Shown here piece by piece: positions 20,993 through 33,899 of a DNA stretch of 64,000 nt; position 1 is the stretch's first letter; each line of letters begins with the position of its first letter. The notes below the pieces were generated by a model. It was not told the DNA's origin. It did not search any database and saw only the letters and a program-made list of their open reading frames with translations. Source of the DNA: Halomonas urmiana (lineage in GTDB: Bacteria; Pseudomonadota; Gammaproteobacteria; Pseudomonadales; Halomonadaceae); the NCBI RefSeq assembly GCF_005780185.1, contig NZ_VBUI01000019.1:34996-98995 (forward strand). Direction: 5' to 3'. The position numbers and the translations under genes are program-made.

Positions 20993-23626
20993 ATGAAACG
21001 CAAGCTGACACTCGCCATGCTGCTTTCGCTCTCCGCCGCCAGCCCCCTGGCGCTGGCTCTCGGCCTGGGGGAGGCCGAGGTCAATTCGACGCTCAGTGCA
21101 CCACTGCGCGCCAGCATTCCCTTGACCGACAGTGCCGGCCTGCAGCCCGGGCTGCTCAACGTCTCCGTGGCCGACGAGGGGGCCTTCTCGGCGGCGGGGC
21201 TTGCGCGCACGCCGCTGGCGGCCAGCGTGAAGATGGCGGTGACCCGGCGCCAGGGCCGCCTGATGGTCGACCTGACCACCGAGCGCGCCGTACGCGAACC
21301 CTGGATCGACCTGTTGCTGCGCTTCGACTGGCCCGGCGGTCAGCAGCTGCGTGAGGTGACCCTGCTGCTCGACCCGCCGGACTATGATCGGCTGCCGGCC
21401 CTGGTCGCCGCCCCCTCGACGCGGCCACGGGAGGACGCGTCGCCTTCACGCCCGCCGACGAGCGCGTCGGACGCCGCGCCGCGACCCGTGGCCCGCACCT
21501 CGGCCGCGGACGGCGCGGGCAACCCCGCCTGGGTGCGCCCCGGCGATACCCTGTGGGCGGTGGCGGGCCGGCTGCGCCCGGACAGTGGCATCAGCATGAG
21601 CCAGATGATGGTCGCCCTGGTCGAGGCCAACCCCGAGGTCTTTCCCTCCGGCAACATCAACGCCATGCGTGCCGGCTTCACCCTGGTGGTGCCGCCCCGC
21701 GAGGCCATCGCGGCCCGCTCCGCCGCTCAGGCCGGCGAGCTCGTCCAGGCCATGAACCAGGCCTGGGCCAACCGCGGCAGCGGTGCCCCGGCCCGGGTGC
21801 CGCTCGGCGGCGCCGAGCCGGCGTCGGCCGTGGCCAGCGCCTCGACTCAGGACCCCGCGGCGGCAAGCCCGGAGGACGCCGTTGCCGATACGACAGCGGC
21901 CGTTGCGGACGACGGCAACGAGCCTGCCGGCGAGGGCGGTCAGCGGCTGACGCTGCTGAGCGACGCCGAGATGGCCGCCGAGGGCGGGCTCACGACAGAG
22001 GGCCTCGTCGAAGGCGAGGTGGGCGACGCGGCAAGCGCTGCCGCATCGGCGCAGGAGGCGGGCGCGACACCCTCTCTGGCGCTGTCGCCGGCGGCTCCGG
22101 GGGAGGGGAGTGTCATAGACCCCGGGGTGCTGGCGATGATCCAGGGCGATGGTGAGCTCACCGAGGACCAGCGCCTGCTGCGTCTCGAGGCGCGCTGGCA
22201 AGAGAGCCAGGAGTCCCTGGAGGCGGTGCGCAGCGAGCGGGATGCGCTGCAGGCGGCGCTCGGCGATCTGCGTGAGGAGGTGGAGGCCATGCGCGAGCAG
22301 CTGGCGAGCCTCGCCGCCGGCGGAAGCGGCGTCGATGCTGCCGGCGCGGGCGGCGTGGTGGTCCCGGGAAGCGCGTCGTCGCCGACCCAACCGGTGCCCT
22401 GGTGGGGCGCCCTCTATCAGGGCGCCATGGAGCGCCCCTTGATGCTGGGCGGCGCCGGCCTGGCGGCCCTGCTGGCGCTCTGGGCGCTGGTGCGCCGGCG
22501 GCGTCGTGAGCAGGAGGCGCCGGCCTCGGTCTTCAACGAGGCTCGTCCGGTGGACCCCGCGGCCAGCGGCGTGGTGATGCCTGGCGCCGGCGACAGGGCC
22601 GCCGAGGAGGCGCGAGCCCCGGGGCGTGACGAGACGCCGAGGACGCCGGTACGTGCGTCCATGCCCGAGGCCGAGGCCATCAACGAGGCCGATATCTTCA
22701 TCGCCTACGGGCGCTACGATCAGGCTCGCGAGCTGCTGGAGGCGAGCCTGGTCCGTGAGCCCGGCCGCGACGACCTGAGGCTCAAGCTGCTGCGGGTGCA
22801 GCTGGAGCAGGGGGATCGCAACGCCGCGGCACGCCAGGCCGACCAGCTGCGCGCCGGCGGCGATCCCGACGTCCAGGCCGAGGTGGCCCAGCTCATGCAG
22901 CGCCACGCGGTGCATGCCGCCTCATCCAACCCCGAGCGGGCCGTGTTCCCCGTTCCCGATGAGCATCAGCCACGCCGCTTCGATGAGCCCGACGCGTCGG
23001 ACGAAGAGCAGGGCGCTCAGGCTGCCGATGAGGGGAGCGCTCGTGAGGCGCCGAGCGCCGACCGCTCGCCCGACCCCTTGGCCGCCTATCGCCCCCCCGC
23101 TGCCGAGCCGGCCGACGCCGAGGTCGACGCGGCCCCCGAGACTCAGGCGGCCCCCGAGACTCAGGCGTCCACGGAGCATCATGAGCCTTCCGAGGCGCAG
23201 CCGGCACCGTCGCACGCCGAGACGCCGCTGGAGACCGTTCACACCGACGACGGGCGCGATATCATCGACTACCGCCCCCCCTCCCTAGAGGCAAGCCCTG
23301 CGCCGCGGGAAGAGACGCCGATGCAGCCCAGCGTGGACTTCACGCCGTCGGTCGACACGCCCTCGGCGACCTCGGATCCGCGTGCCGATCGTGATCTGCC
23401 CGAGGAGTGGGACGTCGAGGAGGTGGCCTTCCCGCCGCTGTCGCGGGATAATGCCCACTTTTCCGCGACGGCCTCCCCGACGTCGACGCTTGCCGAGGCG
23501 CGACGCCTGCTGGATGACGGCGAACGCGGTCAGGCTCGGGCGCTGCTCGAGAGCCTGATCGACGAGACCGGCGATCCGGATGCCCGGCAGGAGGCCCGCG
23601 AACTGCTGGATCAACACCTGCCATGA
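20993..23626 (+). CDS. fimV: FimV/HubP-family polar hub protein
   Basis: 877-residue inner-membrane protein that organises the cell pole in related bacteria (chemotaxis, twitching, flagella). Features in order: signal peptide (1-22), periplasmic N-terminal domain, LysM peptidoglycan-binding domain (about 179-234), Ala-rich linker, coiled coil near 390-440, transmembrane helix about 480-500 followed by RRRRRE, an acidic cytoplasmic region with a TPR-like segment (IFIAYGRYDQARELLEASL) and the C-terminal FimV domain (LAEARRLLDDGERGQARALL). An 18-bp tandem duplication lies in the acidic region. It sits between asd and truA, as in Pseudomonas. Confidence 0.95.
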   Translation: MKRKLTLAMLLSLSAASPLALALGLGEAEVNSTLSAPLRASIPLTDSAGLQPGLLNVSVADEGAFSAAGLARTPLAASVKMAVTRRQGRLMVDLTTERAVREPWIDLLLRFDWPGGQQLREVTLLLDPPDYDRLPALVAAPSTRPREDASPSRPPTSASDAAPRPVARTSAADGAGNPAWVRPGDTLWAVAGRLRPDSGISMSQMMVALVEANPEVFPSGNINAMRAGFTLVVPPREAIAARSAAQAGELVQAMNQAWANRGSGAPARVPLGGAEPASAVASASTQDPAAASPEDAVADTTAAVADDGNEPAGEGGQRLTLLSDAEMAAEGGLTTEGLVEGEVGDAASAAASAQEAGATPSLALSPAAPGEGSVIDPGVLAMIQGDGELTEDQRLLRLEARWQESQESLEAVRSERDALQAALGDLREEVEAMREQLASLAAGGSGVDAAGAGGVVVPGSASSPTQPVPWWGALYQGAMERPLMLGGAGLAALLALWALVRRRRREQEAPASVFNEARPVDPAASGVVMPGAGDRAAEEARAPGRDETPRTPVRASMPEAEAINEADIFIAYGRYDQARELLEASLVREPGRDDLRLKLLRVQLEQGDRNAAARQADQLRAGGDPDVQAEVAQLMQRHAVHAASSNPERAVFPVPDEHQPRRFDEPDASDEEQGAQAADEGSAREAPSADRSPDPLAAYRPPAAEPADAEVDAAPETQAAPETQASTEHHEPSEAQPAPSHAETPLETVHTDDGRDIIDYRPPSLEASPAPREETPMQPSVDFTPSVDTPSATSDPRADRDLPEEWDVEEVAFPPLSRDNAHFSATASPTSTLAEARRLLDDGERGQARALLESLIDETGDPDARQEARELLDQHLP
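23129..23164 (+). repeat. 18-bp tandem duplication within fimV
   Basis: GCGGCCCCCGAGACTCAG occurs twice in a row (23129-23146 and 23147-23164), encoding APETQ-A twice in the acidic linker. The copies are identical, so the duplication is recent or kept by conversion. It is a simple length polymorphism candidate. Confidence 0.9.
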
Positions 23627-23632
23627 GGCCGA

Positions 23633-24547
23633 ATGACCCTTTTCAGATCCCTCGATGAACGCCACCCTCTGAGCGGCCGCCTGGCCATGGGGGTGGAGTA
23701 TGACGGCAGCGGCTACTGCGGCTGGCAGCGTCTCAAGCACTCCCCCTCGGTGCAGGGCGCCGTCGAGGCCGCGCTCTCGAAGGTGGCGGCCGGTCAGCCG
23801 ATCACCCTGCATTCCAGCGGGCGCACCGACTCTGGGGTTCATGCGACCCGTCAGATCGTCCACTTCGATCCGCCGGTCACCCGCTCCGAGAAGTCCTGGG
23901 TGTTTGGCGCCAATGCCAACCTGCCGCGCGATGTCGCGGTGCGCTGGGTGAAGCCGGTTTCCGATGACTTCCACGCCCGCTTCAAGGCGCTGGCGCGGCG
24001 CTACCGCTACGTGATCCTCAACCAGCCGAGCCGGCCGGTGCTGGAGCGTGCCAACGCCACCTGGTGTCGCGACCCCCTGGATGCCGATGCCATGCACCGG
24101 GCCGCCCAGGCGCTGGTCGGCGAGCACGACTTCTCGAGCTTTCGCGCCGCCGGCTGCCAGTCGAAGACGCCCTGGCGCCACCTCCATTTTATCGAGGTGC
24201 ATCGCCACGGCCCCCTGGTGGTCATCGACGTCCAGGGCAACGCCTTCCTTCACCACATGATTCGTAACATCGTCGGTGCCCTGGTGACCGTGGGGCGGGG
24301 TGAGCGGGGAGACGGCTACCTGAGCGAGCTCATGGCGCTGAAGGATCGCGCCCTGGGGGACGTGACCGCCCCGGCCTGCGGCCTGCACTTCGTCGACTCC
24401 CTTTACGATGAGAGCTGGGACCTGCCGCGTGAGCCGCTGGGGCCCAACCTGCTGGCCTTCCTCGGTGAGTGGACCGGCGAGCGAGCCCTGCCCGACTGCC
24501 CGATGGTGGCGTTCCGCCGTGGCCGTCCCGTGGCGGAGGGCGCCTAG
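23633..24547 (+). CDS. truA: tRNA pseudouridine(38-40) synthase
   Basis: 304-residue pseudouridine synthase acting on the anticodon arm of tRNAs. The catalytic aspartate is D66 in SSGRTDSGVHA. VEYDGSGYCGWQ near the N-terminus is the usual opening strand. At 304 residues it is somewhat longer than E. coli TruA (270), with an extended C-terminal tail, as often seen in this group. It starts 6 bp after fimV, so the two are probably co-transcribed. Confidence 0.97.
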   Translation: MTLFRSLDERHPLSGRLAMGVEYDGSGYCGWQRLKHSPSVQGAVEAALSKVAAGQPITLHSSGRTDSGVHATRQIVHFDPPVTRSEKSWVFGANANLPRDVAVRWVKPVSDDFHARFKALARRYRYVILNQPSRPVLERANATWCRDPLDADAMHRAAQALVGEHDFSSFRAAGCQSKTPWRHLHFIEVHRHGPLVVIDVQGNAFLHHMIRNIVGALVTVGRGERGDGYLSELMALKDRALGDVTAPACGLHFVDSLYDESWDLPREPLGPNLLAFLGEWTGERALPDCPMVAFRRGRPVAEGA

Positions 24548-24664
24548 CCGCCACGGCCCCCGAATCACTCGTGTGCCTTGCCGTGTGATGGCAGGCGTCA
24601 CATCGCGACATGCGCGCCGCCTGTGGCGTGCTTGCACATCCTAGCGCCGGAGACCCTTGCCCCC

Positions 24665-25306
24665 ATGCCGATTTCGCTTCGCACCCGCATCAAGTTCTGT
24701 GGCATGACGCGCCCCCAGGACGTCGACGCCGCCGTGGCCGCTGGCGCCGACGCCCTGGGCTTCGTGCTCTGGTCGGGCAGCAAACGCGCCATCGATGAGC
24801 AGAGGCTCGCCGAGCTGAGTGCGCGGGTGCCGGCCTTCGTCACCCGCGTGGGGCTCTTCGTCGACCCGTCGGCGTCCCTGGTGGCCCGCTGTGCACCGCA
24901 CCTGGACCTGCTGCAGTTCCACGGTGATGAAACCCCGGAGGCCTGCGAGGCGGCCGGGCGCCCCTGGATCAAGGCATTGCGCATGCGCGAGGGCCTCGAT
25001 CTGCATGGCGCGGCCGAGACCTATCGCGGTGCCCGGGCGCTGCTGCTCGATGCCTATCGACCCGGTGTGCCGGGGGGCACGGGGGAGACCTTCGACTGGT
25101 CGCGAATCCCCGCAAGCCTCGCAAAACCTGTTATTCTCGCCGGAGGCCTGACGCCGGACAATGTCGACGCGGCGATCGCGGCCGTTGGCCCCTTCGCGGT
25201 GGATGTCTCCGGCGGCATCGAGACCGCGCCCGGCGTCAAGGACGCCACCCGCATGGCGGCTTTCCTGAGTGCCGTACGACGGGCCGACGAGTGGCGCTCG
25301 CGCTGA
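24665..25306 (+). CDS. trpF: phosphoribosylanthranilate isomerase
   Basis: 213-residue TIM-barrel enzyme of tryptophan synthesis. The opening IKFCGMTRPQDV contains the catalytic cysteine, and the phosphate-binding ILAGGLTPDNV and DVSGGIE segments are present. The start at 24665 (MPISLRTRIK) fits the family; an upstream in-frame start at 24578 adds residues that match nothing. Here trpF is monofunctional and separate from trpC, in the Pseudomonas-like place between truA and trpBA. Confidence 0.97.
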   Translation: MPISLRTRIKFCGMTRPQDVDAAVAAGADALGFVLWSGSKRAIDEQRLAELSARVPAFVTRVGLFVDPSASLVARCAPHLDLLQFHGDETPEACEAAGRPWIKALRMREGLDLHGAAETYRGARALLLDAYRPGVPGGTGETFDWSRIPASLAKPVILAGGLTPDNVDAAIAAVGPFAVDVSGGIETAPGVKDATRMAAFLSAVRRADEWRSR

Positions 25307-25366
25307 GTTCTCGGCGTCAACCTGTTCCCCCTACACCCCTTCTGGCGACCCTGTGAGGTGTCTTTC

Positions 25367-26581
<1,215 letters not shown>

Positions 26582-27400
26582 ATGACGGCCCATACCATGA
26601 ATCGTATCGACCAACGCTTCGCTGCGCTCAAGGCCGAGGGCCGCCGCGCACTGATTCCCTACATCACCGCCGGCGATCCGGCGCCCCAGCACACCGTCGG
26701 CTTCATGCACGCCCTGGTGGCGGCGGGGGCCGATGTCATCGAGCTGGGCGTGCCGTTCTCGGACCCCATGGCCGACGGGCCGGTGATCCAGAAGGCCTGC
26801 GAGCGGGCCCTCAAGCAGGGCGTGCGGCTCAGCCACCTCTTCGAGATGGTCAGCGAGTTCCGCCGCACCGACACCGAGACGCCCGTCGTGCTGATGGGCT
26901 ATCTGAATCCCGTGGAGCGCATCGGCCTGGCGACCTTCGCCGATCAGGCCGCCGAGGCCGGGGTCGACGGCGTACTGATCGTCGACATGCCGCCGGAGGA
27001 GGCCGACGAGGTCGGTCCGCTGCTCAAGGCACGCGGTCTGGCGTCGATCTTCCTGGTCGCCCCTACCACTTCGCGTGCCCGGGCCGCTACAATATGCGCC
27101 CACGGTGAGGGCTATCTCTACTATGTTTCGCTGAAGGGTGTGACCGGTTCGGCGACCCTCAATGCCGACGACGTGGCCGAGCATCTGGCGCCGCTGCGTG
27201 AGATGACCGACCTGCCGCTGTGCGTGGGCTTCGGGATCCGCGACGGGGCCTCGGCCGCCGAGGTGGGCAAGGTCGCCGATGGCGTGATCGTCGGCTCGGC
27301 GCTGGTCAATCGCATCGCCGAGAATGCCGAGCATCCCGAGGCGATTCCCGCCGCCCTCGAGGCGGTCCTGGGAGAGATGCGCCAGGCGCTGGACGCCTGA
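26582..27400 (+). CDS. trpA: tryptophan synthase alpha chain
   Basis: 272-residue TIM-barrel subunit that cleaves indole-3-glycerol phosphate and passes indole to TrpB. The catalytic residues E54 and D65 lie in [14 protein letters not shown]. The start ATG directly abuts the trpB stop. accD follows after 73 bp, the common order in this group. Confidence 0.98.
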   Translation: MTAHTMNRIDQRFAALKAEGRRALIPYITAGDPAPQHTVGFMHALVAAGADVIELGVPFSDPMADGPVIQKACERALKQGVRLSHLFEMVSEFRRTDTETPVVLMGYLNPVERIGLATFADQAAEAGVDGVLIVDMPPEEADEVGPLLKARGLASIFLVAPTTSRARAATICAHGEGYLYYVSLKGVTGSATLNADDVAEHLAPLREMTDLPLCVGFGIRDGASAAEVGKVADGVIVGSALVNRIAENAEHPEAIPAALEAVLGEMRQALDA

Positions 27401-27473
27401 TCCTCCTCGCCAACGAATCGACCCTGCTCCCGGCGTCGCCGGGGGCATCAGCCTTTACGGAAGTGTTTCTGAC

Positions 27474-28490
27474 ATGAGCTGGCTAGACAAGATCGTGCCC
27501 ACGGTGGGCCGCATCCAGCGCAAGGATCGCCGCGCAAGCGTCCCCGACGGCCTGTGGCGCAAGTGCCCCAAGTGTGAAGCGGTCCTCTATCTCCCCGAGC
27601 TGGAAAAGCACCATAGCGTCTGCCCCAAGTGCGACCATCACCTGCGCCTGACCGCGCGCAAGCGGCTCGACTGGTTCCTGGACAAGGAAGGCCGCGAGGA
27701 GATCGCGTCCAAGCTCGAGCCGATGGATCGCCTCAAGTTCCGCGACTCCAAGAAGTATCGGGATCGCCTGGTGGCGGCCCAGAAGGCCACCGGCGAGAAC
27801 GATGCGCTGATCGCCATGCGCGGCTCCCTCGAGGGGCTGCCGGTGGTCGCGGTGGCGTTCGAGTTCACCTTCATGGGCGGCTCCATGGGCGCCGTGGTGG
27901 GCGAGAAGTTCGTGCGCGCCGCCACCATCGCCCTCGAGGAGGGCGTCCCGCTGATCTGTTTCGCCGCCTCGGGCGGGGCGCGGATGCAGGAGGCGCTCTT
28001 CTCGCTGATGCAGATGGCCAAGACCTCGGCGGCCCTGGAGAAGCTCAAGCAGGCCGGCGTGCCCTATATCTCGGTGCTCACCGATCCGGTGTTCGGCGGT
28101 GTCACGGCGTCCCTGGCGATGCTCGGGGACCTCAACGTGGCCGAGCCCAACGCGCTGATCGGCTTCGCGGGGCCGCGCGTCATCGAGCAGACCGTGCGCG
28201 AGCAGCTGCCCGAGGGCTTCCAGCGCAGCGAGTTCCTGCTCGAGCACGGCACCGTGGACATGATCGTCCATCGCGGCGAGATTCGTTCGCGCCTCGGCGG
28301 CGTGCTGCGCAAGCTGACTCACCAGCCGGTGAGCGGCGAGGAGCCCGTCACGGAAGCGCCGGACCTGGTGCAGGTGGCCGAGCAGGCGGAGCAGGAGGAC
28401 GTGCTGACCACGACGCCCGCCGAGGGCGTCGAGCACGATGCGGAAAGCGACGCCGAGCAGAACGGCGAGCGTTCCGACTCGGCGCGCTGA
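27474..28490 (+). CDS. accD: acetyl-CoA carboxylase carboxyltransferase beta subunit
   Basis: 338-residue subunit of the acetyl-CoA carboxylase carboxyltransferase, which makes malonyl-CoA for fatty acid synthesis. The zinc finger is C31-x2-C34 and C50-x2-C53. The crotonase-fold domain contains [11 protein letters not shown] and SGGARMQE. The C-terminal 35 residues are acidic and variable. It is placed between trpA and folC, as in many gammaproteobacteria. Confidence 0.98.
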   Translation: MSWLDKIVPTVGRIQRKDRRASVPDGLWRKCPKCEAVLYLPELEKHHSVCPKCDHHLRLTARKRLDWFLDKEGREEIASKLEPMDRLKFRDSKKYRDRLVAAQKATGENDALIAMRGSLEGLPVVAVAFEFTFMGGSMGAVVGEKFVRAATIALEEGVPLICFAASGGARMQEALFSLMQMAKTSAALEKLKQAGVPYISVLTDPVFGGVTASLAMLGDLNVAEPNALIGFAGPRVIEQTVREQLPEGFQRSEFLLEHGTVDMIVHRGEIRSRLGGVLRKLTHQPVSGEEPVTEAPDLVQVAEQAEQEDVLTTTPAEGVEHDAESDAEQNGERSDSAR

Positions 28491-28499
28491 CCCGTCCCC

Positions 28500-29831
28500 A
28501 TGAGCGAGTGCGCCCTGCCCACGACGCTTCCGGCCTGGCTGACCCGGCTGGAAGCGGCCCATCCGGTCGGTATCGACCTCGGCCTCGACCGCGTGGCCGA
28601 GGTCGCGCGCCGCATGGGGCTTTGCGAGGCGCCACCGGCGGCTCGCGTCATCACAGTCGCCGGCACCAACGGCAAGGGGTCGACCGTGGCCATGCTCGAG
28701 GCCCTGGCCCAGGCCCACGGCCTCACCACGGCGACCTACACCTCGCCCCACCTGCTGCGCTACAACGAGCGCCTGCGGCTGGACGGCCGGCAGGCCGATG
28801 ACGCCACCCTGATCGCTGGCTTCGAGGCGGTCGAGACGGCGCGGCTCAAAGGCGAGCCGATTAGCCTGAGTTACTTCGAGATGGGCACCCTGGGGGCGCT
28901 GTGGGCGATCGCCCGGCAGCCCCCGGCGCTGGCGATCCTCGAGGTGGGGCTGGGCGGCCGACTGGATGCCGTCAACATCATCGATCCGGACGTCGCGGTG
29001 ATCACCACCGTGGCCCAGGATCATGCCGCCTTTCTCGGCAACGACATCGAGGGCATCGGGCGCGAGAAGGCCGGTATCCTGCGCCCCGGCCGGCCCGCGG
29101 TGCTGGGCAGCACGACGCTGCCGGCAAGCGTGGCGGACGTGGCCACGACGCTCGGCGCGCCGGTCTATGCCTTGGGTGAGGCCTTCCGGCGTGAAGGCGA
29201 TGGTGAGGGCTGGCGCTTTTGGGGTCAGACCCCGGCCGAGTCCAAAAGCCTCGTCGACCTGCCCGATCCCGAGCTGCCGCTGGACAATGCCGCCACGGCC
29301 CTGCAGGCCCTGGCACTCGCCGGGGTGTCGCTGGAGGCGGCGGCCTGCCGCCGCGCCCTAGCGAGCGTTCGGCTGCCCGGGCGCATGCAGTGGCTGGGTC
29401 CCTGGTGCCTGGATGTCGGGCACAATCCTCATGCGGCCGCCTACGTGGCGCAGCGGCTCGCGGCGCGTCCCTGCGCGGGACGCACCGTCGCGCTGATTGG
29501 CATGCTCGCCGACAAGGATGCCGACGGGGTGATCGCCGCCCTGGCGCCGGCGGTGGATGCCTGGGTGCTGGCGAGCCTCGAGGGCGAGCGGGCCCGGTCG
29601 GCGGATGACCTGGCCGAGCACCTGGCCCGCCAGGGCGCCACGCTCTGGCACCGCGGTGATTCGCCGGCCGAGGCCGCCGACTGGCTGTCGGCTCGCCTCG
29701 CGCCCGAGGATCGTGTACTGGTCTGTGGCTCCTTCTTCACCGTCGCCGCCGTGCTGGCCTGGCATCAGGCCGCTGCCCCCTCGGCGGGGCCGACGGCAGG
29801 GCACGCCACGCGCAGCGAGGAAGCGAGATGA
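28500..29831 (+). CDS. folC: bifunctional dihydrofolate/folylpolyglutamate synthase
   Basis: 443-residue Mur-ligase-family enzyme that adds glutamate to dihydropteroate and extends folate polyglutamate tails. The P-loop is GTNGKGS at residues 55-61. The later LEVGLGGRLDAVN and the C-terminal domain with DVGHNPHA are characteristic. It begins 9 bp after accD and overlaps the start of the SPOR-domain gene by 4 bp. Confidence 0.97.
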   Translation: MSECALPTTLPAWLTRLEAAHPVGIDLGLDRVAEVARRMGLCEAPPAARVITVAGTNGKGSTVAMLEALAQAHGLTTATYTSPHLLRYNERLRLDGRQADDATLIAGFEAVETARLKGEPISLSYFEMGTLGALWAIARQPPALAILEVGLGGRLDAVNIIDPDVAVITTVAQDHAAFLGNDIEGIGREKAGILRPGRPAVLGSTTLPASVADVATTLGAPVYALGEAFRREGDGEGWRFWGQTPAESKSLVDLPDPELPLDNAATALQALALAGVSLEAAACRRALASVRLPGRMQWLGPWCLDVGHNPHAAAYVAQRLAARPCAGRTVALIGMLADKDADGVIAALAPAVDAWVLASLEGERARSADDLAEHLARQGATLWHRGDSPAEAADWLSARLAPEDRVLVCGSFFTVAAVLAWHQAAAPSAGPTAGHATRSEEAR

Positions 29832-30481
29832 AGTACGGAATGCGAGAACGCCTCAGTGGGGCCGTGATCCTGATCGCCCTGGCGGTGATCTTCCTGCCCA
29901 TGCTGTTCGACGAACCGGCCCAGCGTGGCGAACGGCCTCAGCCGGTGATGACCATCGAGCAGCCGGTCGAGGTGGAGCGCCGCGAGCTGTCGGACCCGCA
30001 ACCGCCGGAGAGTCTCGATCAGGCCCCGGAGGCGGAGACCGCGTCGTCGAACGCGGCCTCCGCCACGCCGGAAGCGGCGCGGAACGTCGAGCCGACGTCC
30101 GAGCCGGCGGCCGAGCAGGCATCGACGCCGCCCGAGCGCGCCGACGAACCGGCCGCCGACCCCATCGCCGAGTTGGCCCGCGCTGCCGATGAACGCCTGG
30201 CCGGTCAGCAGCAGGGGGCCTCCTCACCGGTCGAGGCCGCCCCCGACGGGGAGTGGGCCGTGCAGGTGGGCAGCTTCGGCGAGGCGGCCAACGCCGAGCG
30301 CCTCGAGGCGAAGCTTGCCGACCAGGGCCTGCCCGTCTACCGCCGCGCCCGCGACAACGGGCTGACGACCGTCTACGTCGGCCCCTTCGCCTCCTCCCGG
30401 GAGGGCGAGCGGGTGATGGGTGAGCTCAAGGCCCGGGATAACCTTCAGGGTCTGCTGGTGCGTGCGGATAGCGGCTCATGA
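29828..30481 (+). CDS. dedD: SPOR-domain cell-division protein DedD
   Basis: 217-residue bitopic inner-membrane protein. A short cytoplasmic segment is followed by one transmembrane helix (about residues 9-27), a Pro/Glu/Ala-rich linker and a C-terminal SPOR domain (about 137-215, EWAVQVGSFGEAANAERL) that binds denuded septal glycan. The order folC-dedD-cvpA-purF is the same as in E. coli. It overlaps both neighbours by 4 bp, so it is tightly coupled to them. Confidence 0.93.
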   Translation: MKYGMRERLSGAVILIALAVIFLPMLFDEPAQRGERPQPVMTIEQPVEVERRELSDPQPPESLDQAPEAETASSNAASATPEAARNVEPTSEPAAEQASTPPERADEPAADPIAELARAADERLAGQQQGASSPVEAAPDGEWAVQVGSFGEAANAERLEAKLADQGLPVYRRARDNGLTTVYVGPFASSREGERVMGELKARDNLQGLLVRADSGS

Positions 30482-31062
30482 CGCTGACCTGGATCGACTG
30501 GATCTTCGTGGCGGTGCTGGTGGTGACCGGGCTTGCCGGCTTCCTGCGTGGACTGGTCCGCGAGGCGCTGGGGCTCGCCGCCTGGATCATCGCGCTGCTG
30601 GCGGCGCGGCTCCTGGCTCCGCCGGTGGCGGAGCTGCTGTCCGGAGTGATCGACAGCGCCGACGGCCGCCTGGTGCTGGCCTTCGTGCTGGTGATCTTCG
30701 CGGTGATCCTGCTCTGCGGCCTCGTCATTCGCATGGTGCATGCCGCCGTGGAGTGGGTGGGCATGGGGCTGTTGAATCGGGTGGCCGGCACCGCCTTCGG
30801 CATGGCCAAGGGCGTGGCGATCCTGATCCTGGCGACGCTGCTGCTGAGCCTGACGCCACTGGCGCAGCTCCAGGCCTGGCAGGAGGCGACGCTGCGCCCG
30901 ACCTTCGAACGGCTCCAGGACTGGGCATTGAGCCATCTGGAGGCCTGGGAGGGGCGCCTGCCCGAGCCGTCCTCCTTGCGGGGGCTCTCCTTTCCGCCCG
31001 CGGCGCCGGCCGCGTCCGCCGAGGCCGAATCGAGCGACGCCGACGAGGCGACGCCCCCCTGA
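30478..31062 (+). CDS. cvpA: CvpA family membrane protein
   Basis: 194-residue inner-membrane protein with four predicted helices and a charged Ala/Ser-rich C-terminal tail. In E. coli CvpA is needed for colicin V production and for tolerance of bile salts; its exact activity is not settled. It overlaps dedD by 4 bp and precedes purF by 86 bp, the conserved arrangement. Confidence 0.93.
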   Translation: MTLTWIDWIFVAVLVVTGLAGFLRGLVREALGLAAWIIALLAARLLAPPVAELLSGVIDSADGRLVLAFVLVIFAVILLCGLVIRMVHAAVEWVGMGLLNRVAGTAFGMAKGVAILILATLLLSLTPLAQLQAWQEATLRPTFERLQDWALSHLEAWEGRLPEPSSLRGLSFPPAAPAASAEAESSDADEATPP

Positions 31063-31148
31063 CAGATGACACCGGGACGGCGCCACGCCCCGTCCCGACC
31101 CTTCACAGCAAGCCCGGAAAGCAAGTCCGGCAAGAGAGGTAAAGTAGA

Positions 31149-32669
<1,521 letters not shown>

Positions 32670-32679
32670 GGGGCCCGTC

Positions 32680-33876
32680 ATGCAGCAGGATCAGATACCC
32701 GCGCCGGAGTGGGAGCTCGAGACCCTGGCCATCCGCGCCGGCCATCGGCGCACCCATGAGCAGGAACATGGCGAGCCGATCTTCCCCACCTCGAGCTTCG
32801 TCTATGGCAGCGCCGCCGAGGCGGCCGCCAAGTTCAGCGGCGAGGAGCCGGGCAACATCTACTCGCGCTTCACCAATCCCACCGTGCGCACCTTCGAGGA
32901 GCGTCTGGCGGCCATGGAGGGAGGAGAACGCTGCGTGGCCACGAGTTCCGGCATGGCCGCCATCATGGCCACGGCGCTGGCGCTGCTCTCCTCGGGCGAC
33001 GAGATCGTCGCCTCGCGCTCGCTGTTCGGCTCCACGGTGAGCCTGTTCGACAAGTACCTCGGCAAGCTGGGCATCACCACCCGCTACGTGGAGCTCTCGG
33101 ACCTCGAGGCCTGGGAGGCGGCGATCACGCCGGCGACCCGGCTGCTGTTCGCCGAGACGCCCTCGAATCCGCTCTCCGAGGTGGTGGATATCGCGGCCCT
33201 GGCCGAGATTGCCCATCGTCATGAGGCGCTGCTGGCCATCGACAACTGCTTCCTGACCCCGGCGCTGCAGCGCCCCCTGGCACTGGGGGCGGATCTGGTG
33301 ATCCACTCCGCCACCAAGTACCTGGACGGGCAGGGCAGGGCGATCGGCGGGGCGGTGGTCGGCCGCGACGAGGAGCTGGAGGAGGTGTTCGGGGTGGTAC
33401 GCACCTGCGGCCCCTGCCTGAGCCCCTTCAACGCCTGGATCTTCACCAAGGGCCTCGAGACCCTGAACCTGCGCATGCGCGCCCACTGCGAGAATGCCCG
33501 GCACCTCGCCGAGTGGCTGGAGGGCCATCCGGCGGTGGCTCGGGCCCACTACAGCGGCCTGGCGAGCCACCCGCAGCATGAGCTGGCCAGCCGTCAGCAA
33601 CAGGGCTTCGGGGCGGTGATCGGCGTCGAGGTGAAGGGCGGCCGCGAGGCGGCCTGGTCGGTGATCGATGCCACGCGCATGGTCTCGATCACCGGCAACC
33701 TCGGCGACGTCAAGACCACCATCACGCATCCCGCGACCACCACCCATGGCCGCCTCTCCGACGATCAGAAGGCCGCCGCCGGCATCAGCGAGGGCTTGAT
33801 CCGCCTGGCGGTGGGGCTGGAGGCGCTCGAGGACATCCGCGGCGACCTGGCGCGTGGGCTCGACGCCCTGGTGTGA
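32680..33876 (+). CDS. metZ: O-succinylhomoserine sulfhydrylase
   Basis: 398-residue PLP enzyme of the cystathionine gamma-synthase family that makes homocysteine directly from O-succinylhomoserine and sulfide. The PLP lysine is K213 in SATKYLDGQGR. The sequence and place directly after purF match Pseudomonas metZ rather than metB or metC. Start 32680 (MQQDQIPAPEW) follows GAGGGG within 10 bp of purF. Confidence 0.95.
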   Translation: MQQDQIPAPEWELETLAIRAGHRRTHEQEHGEPIFPTSSFVYGSAAEAAAKFSGEEPGNIYSRFTNPTVRTFEERLAAMEGGERCVATSSGMAAIMATALALLSSGDEIVASRSLFGSTVSLFDKYLGKLGITTRYVELSDLEAWEAAITPATRLLFAETPSNPLSEVVDIAALAEIAHRHEALLAIDNCFLTPALQRPLALGADLVIHSATKYLDGQGRAIGGAVVGRDEELEEVFGVVRTCGPCLSPFNAWIFTKGLETLNLRMRAHCENARHLAEWLEGHPAVARAHYSGLASHPQHELASRQQQGFGAVIGVEVKGGREAAWSVIDATRMVSITGNLGDVKTTITHPATTTHGRLSDDQKAAAGISEGLIRLAVGLEALEDIRGDLARGLDALV

Positions 33877-33899
33877 TCTCGGCTTGTCCGCCTGCAAAT

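Noticed and set aside
25307..25366. Tryptophan attenuator before trpB
   Set aside because: The 60-bp gap has no leader peptide with Trp codons and no alternative hairpins with a T-tract.
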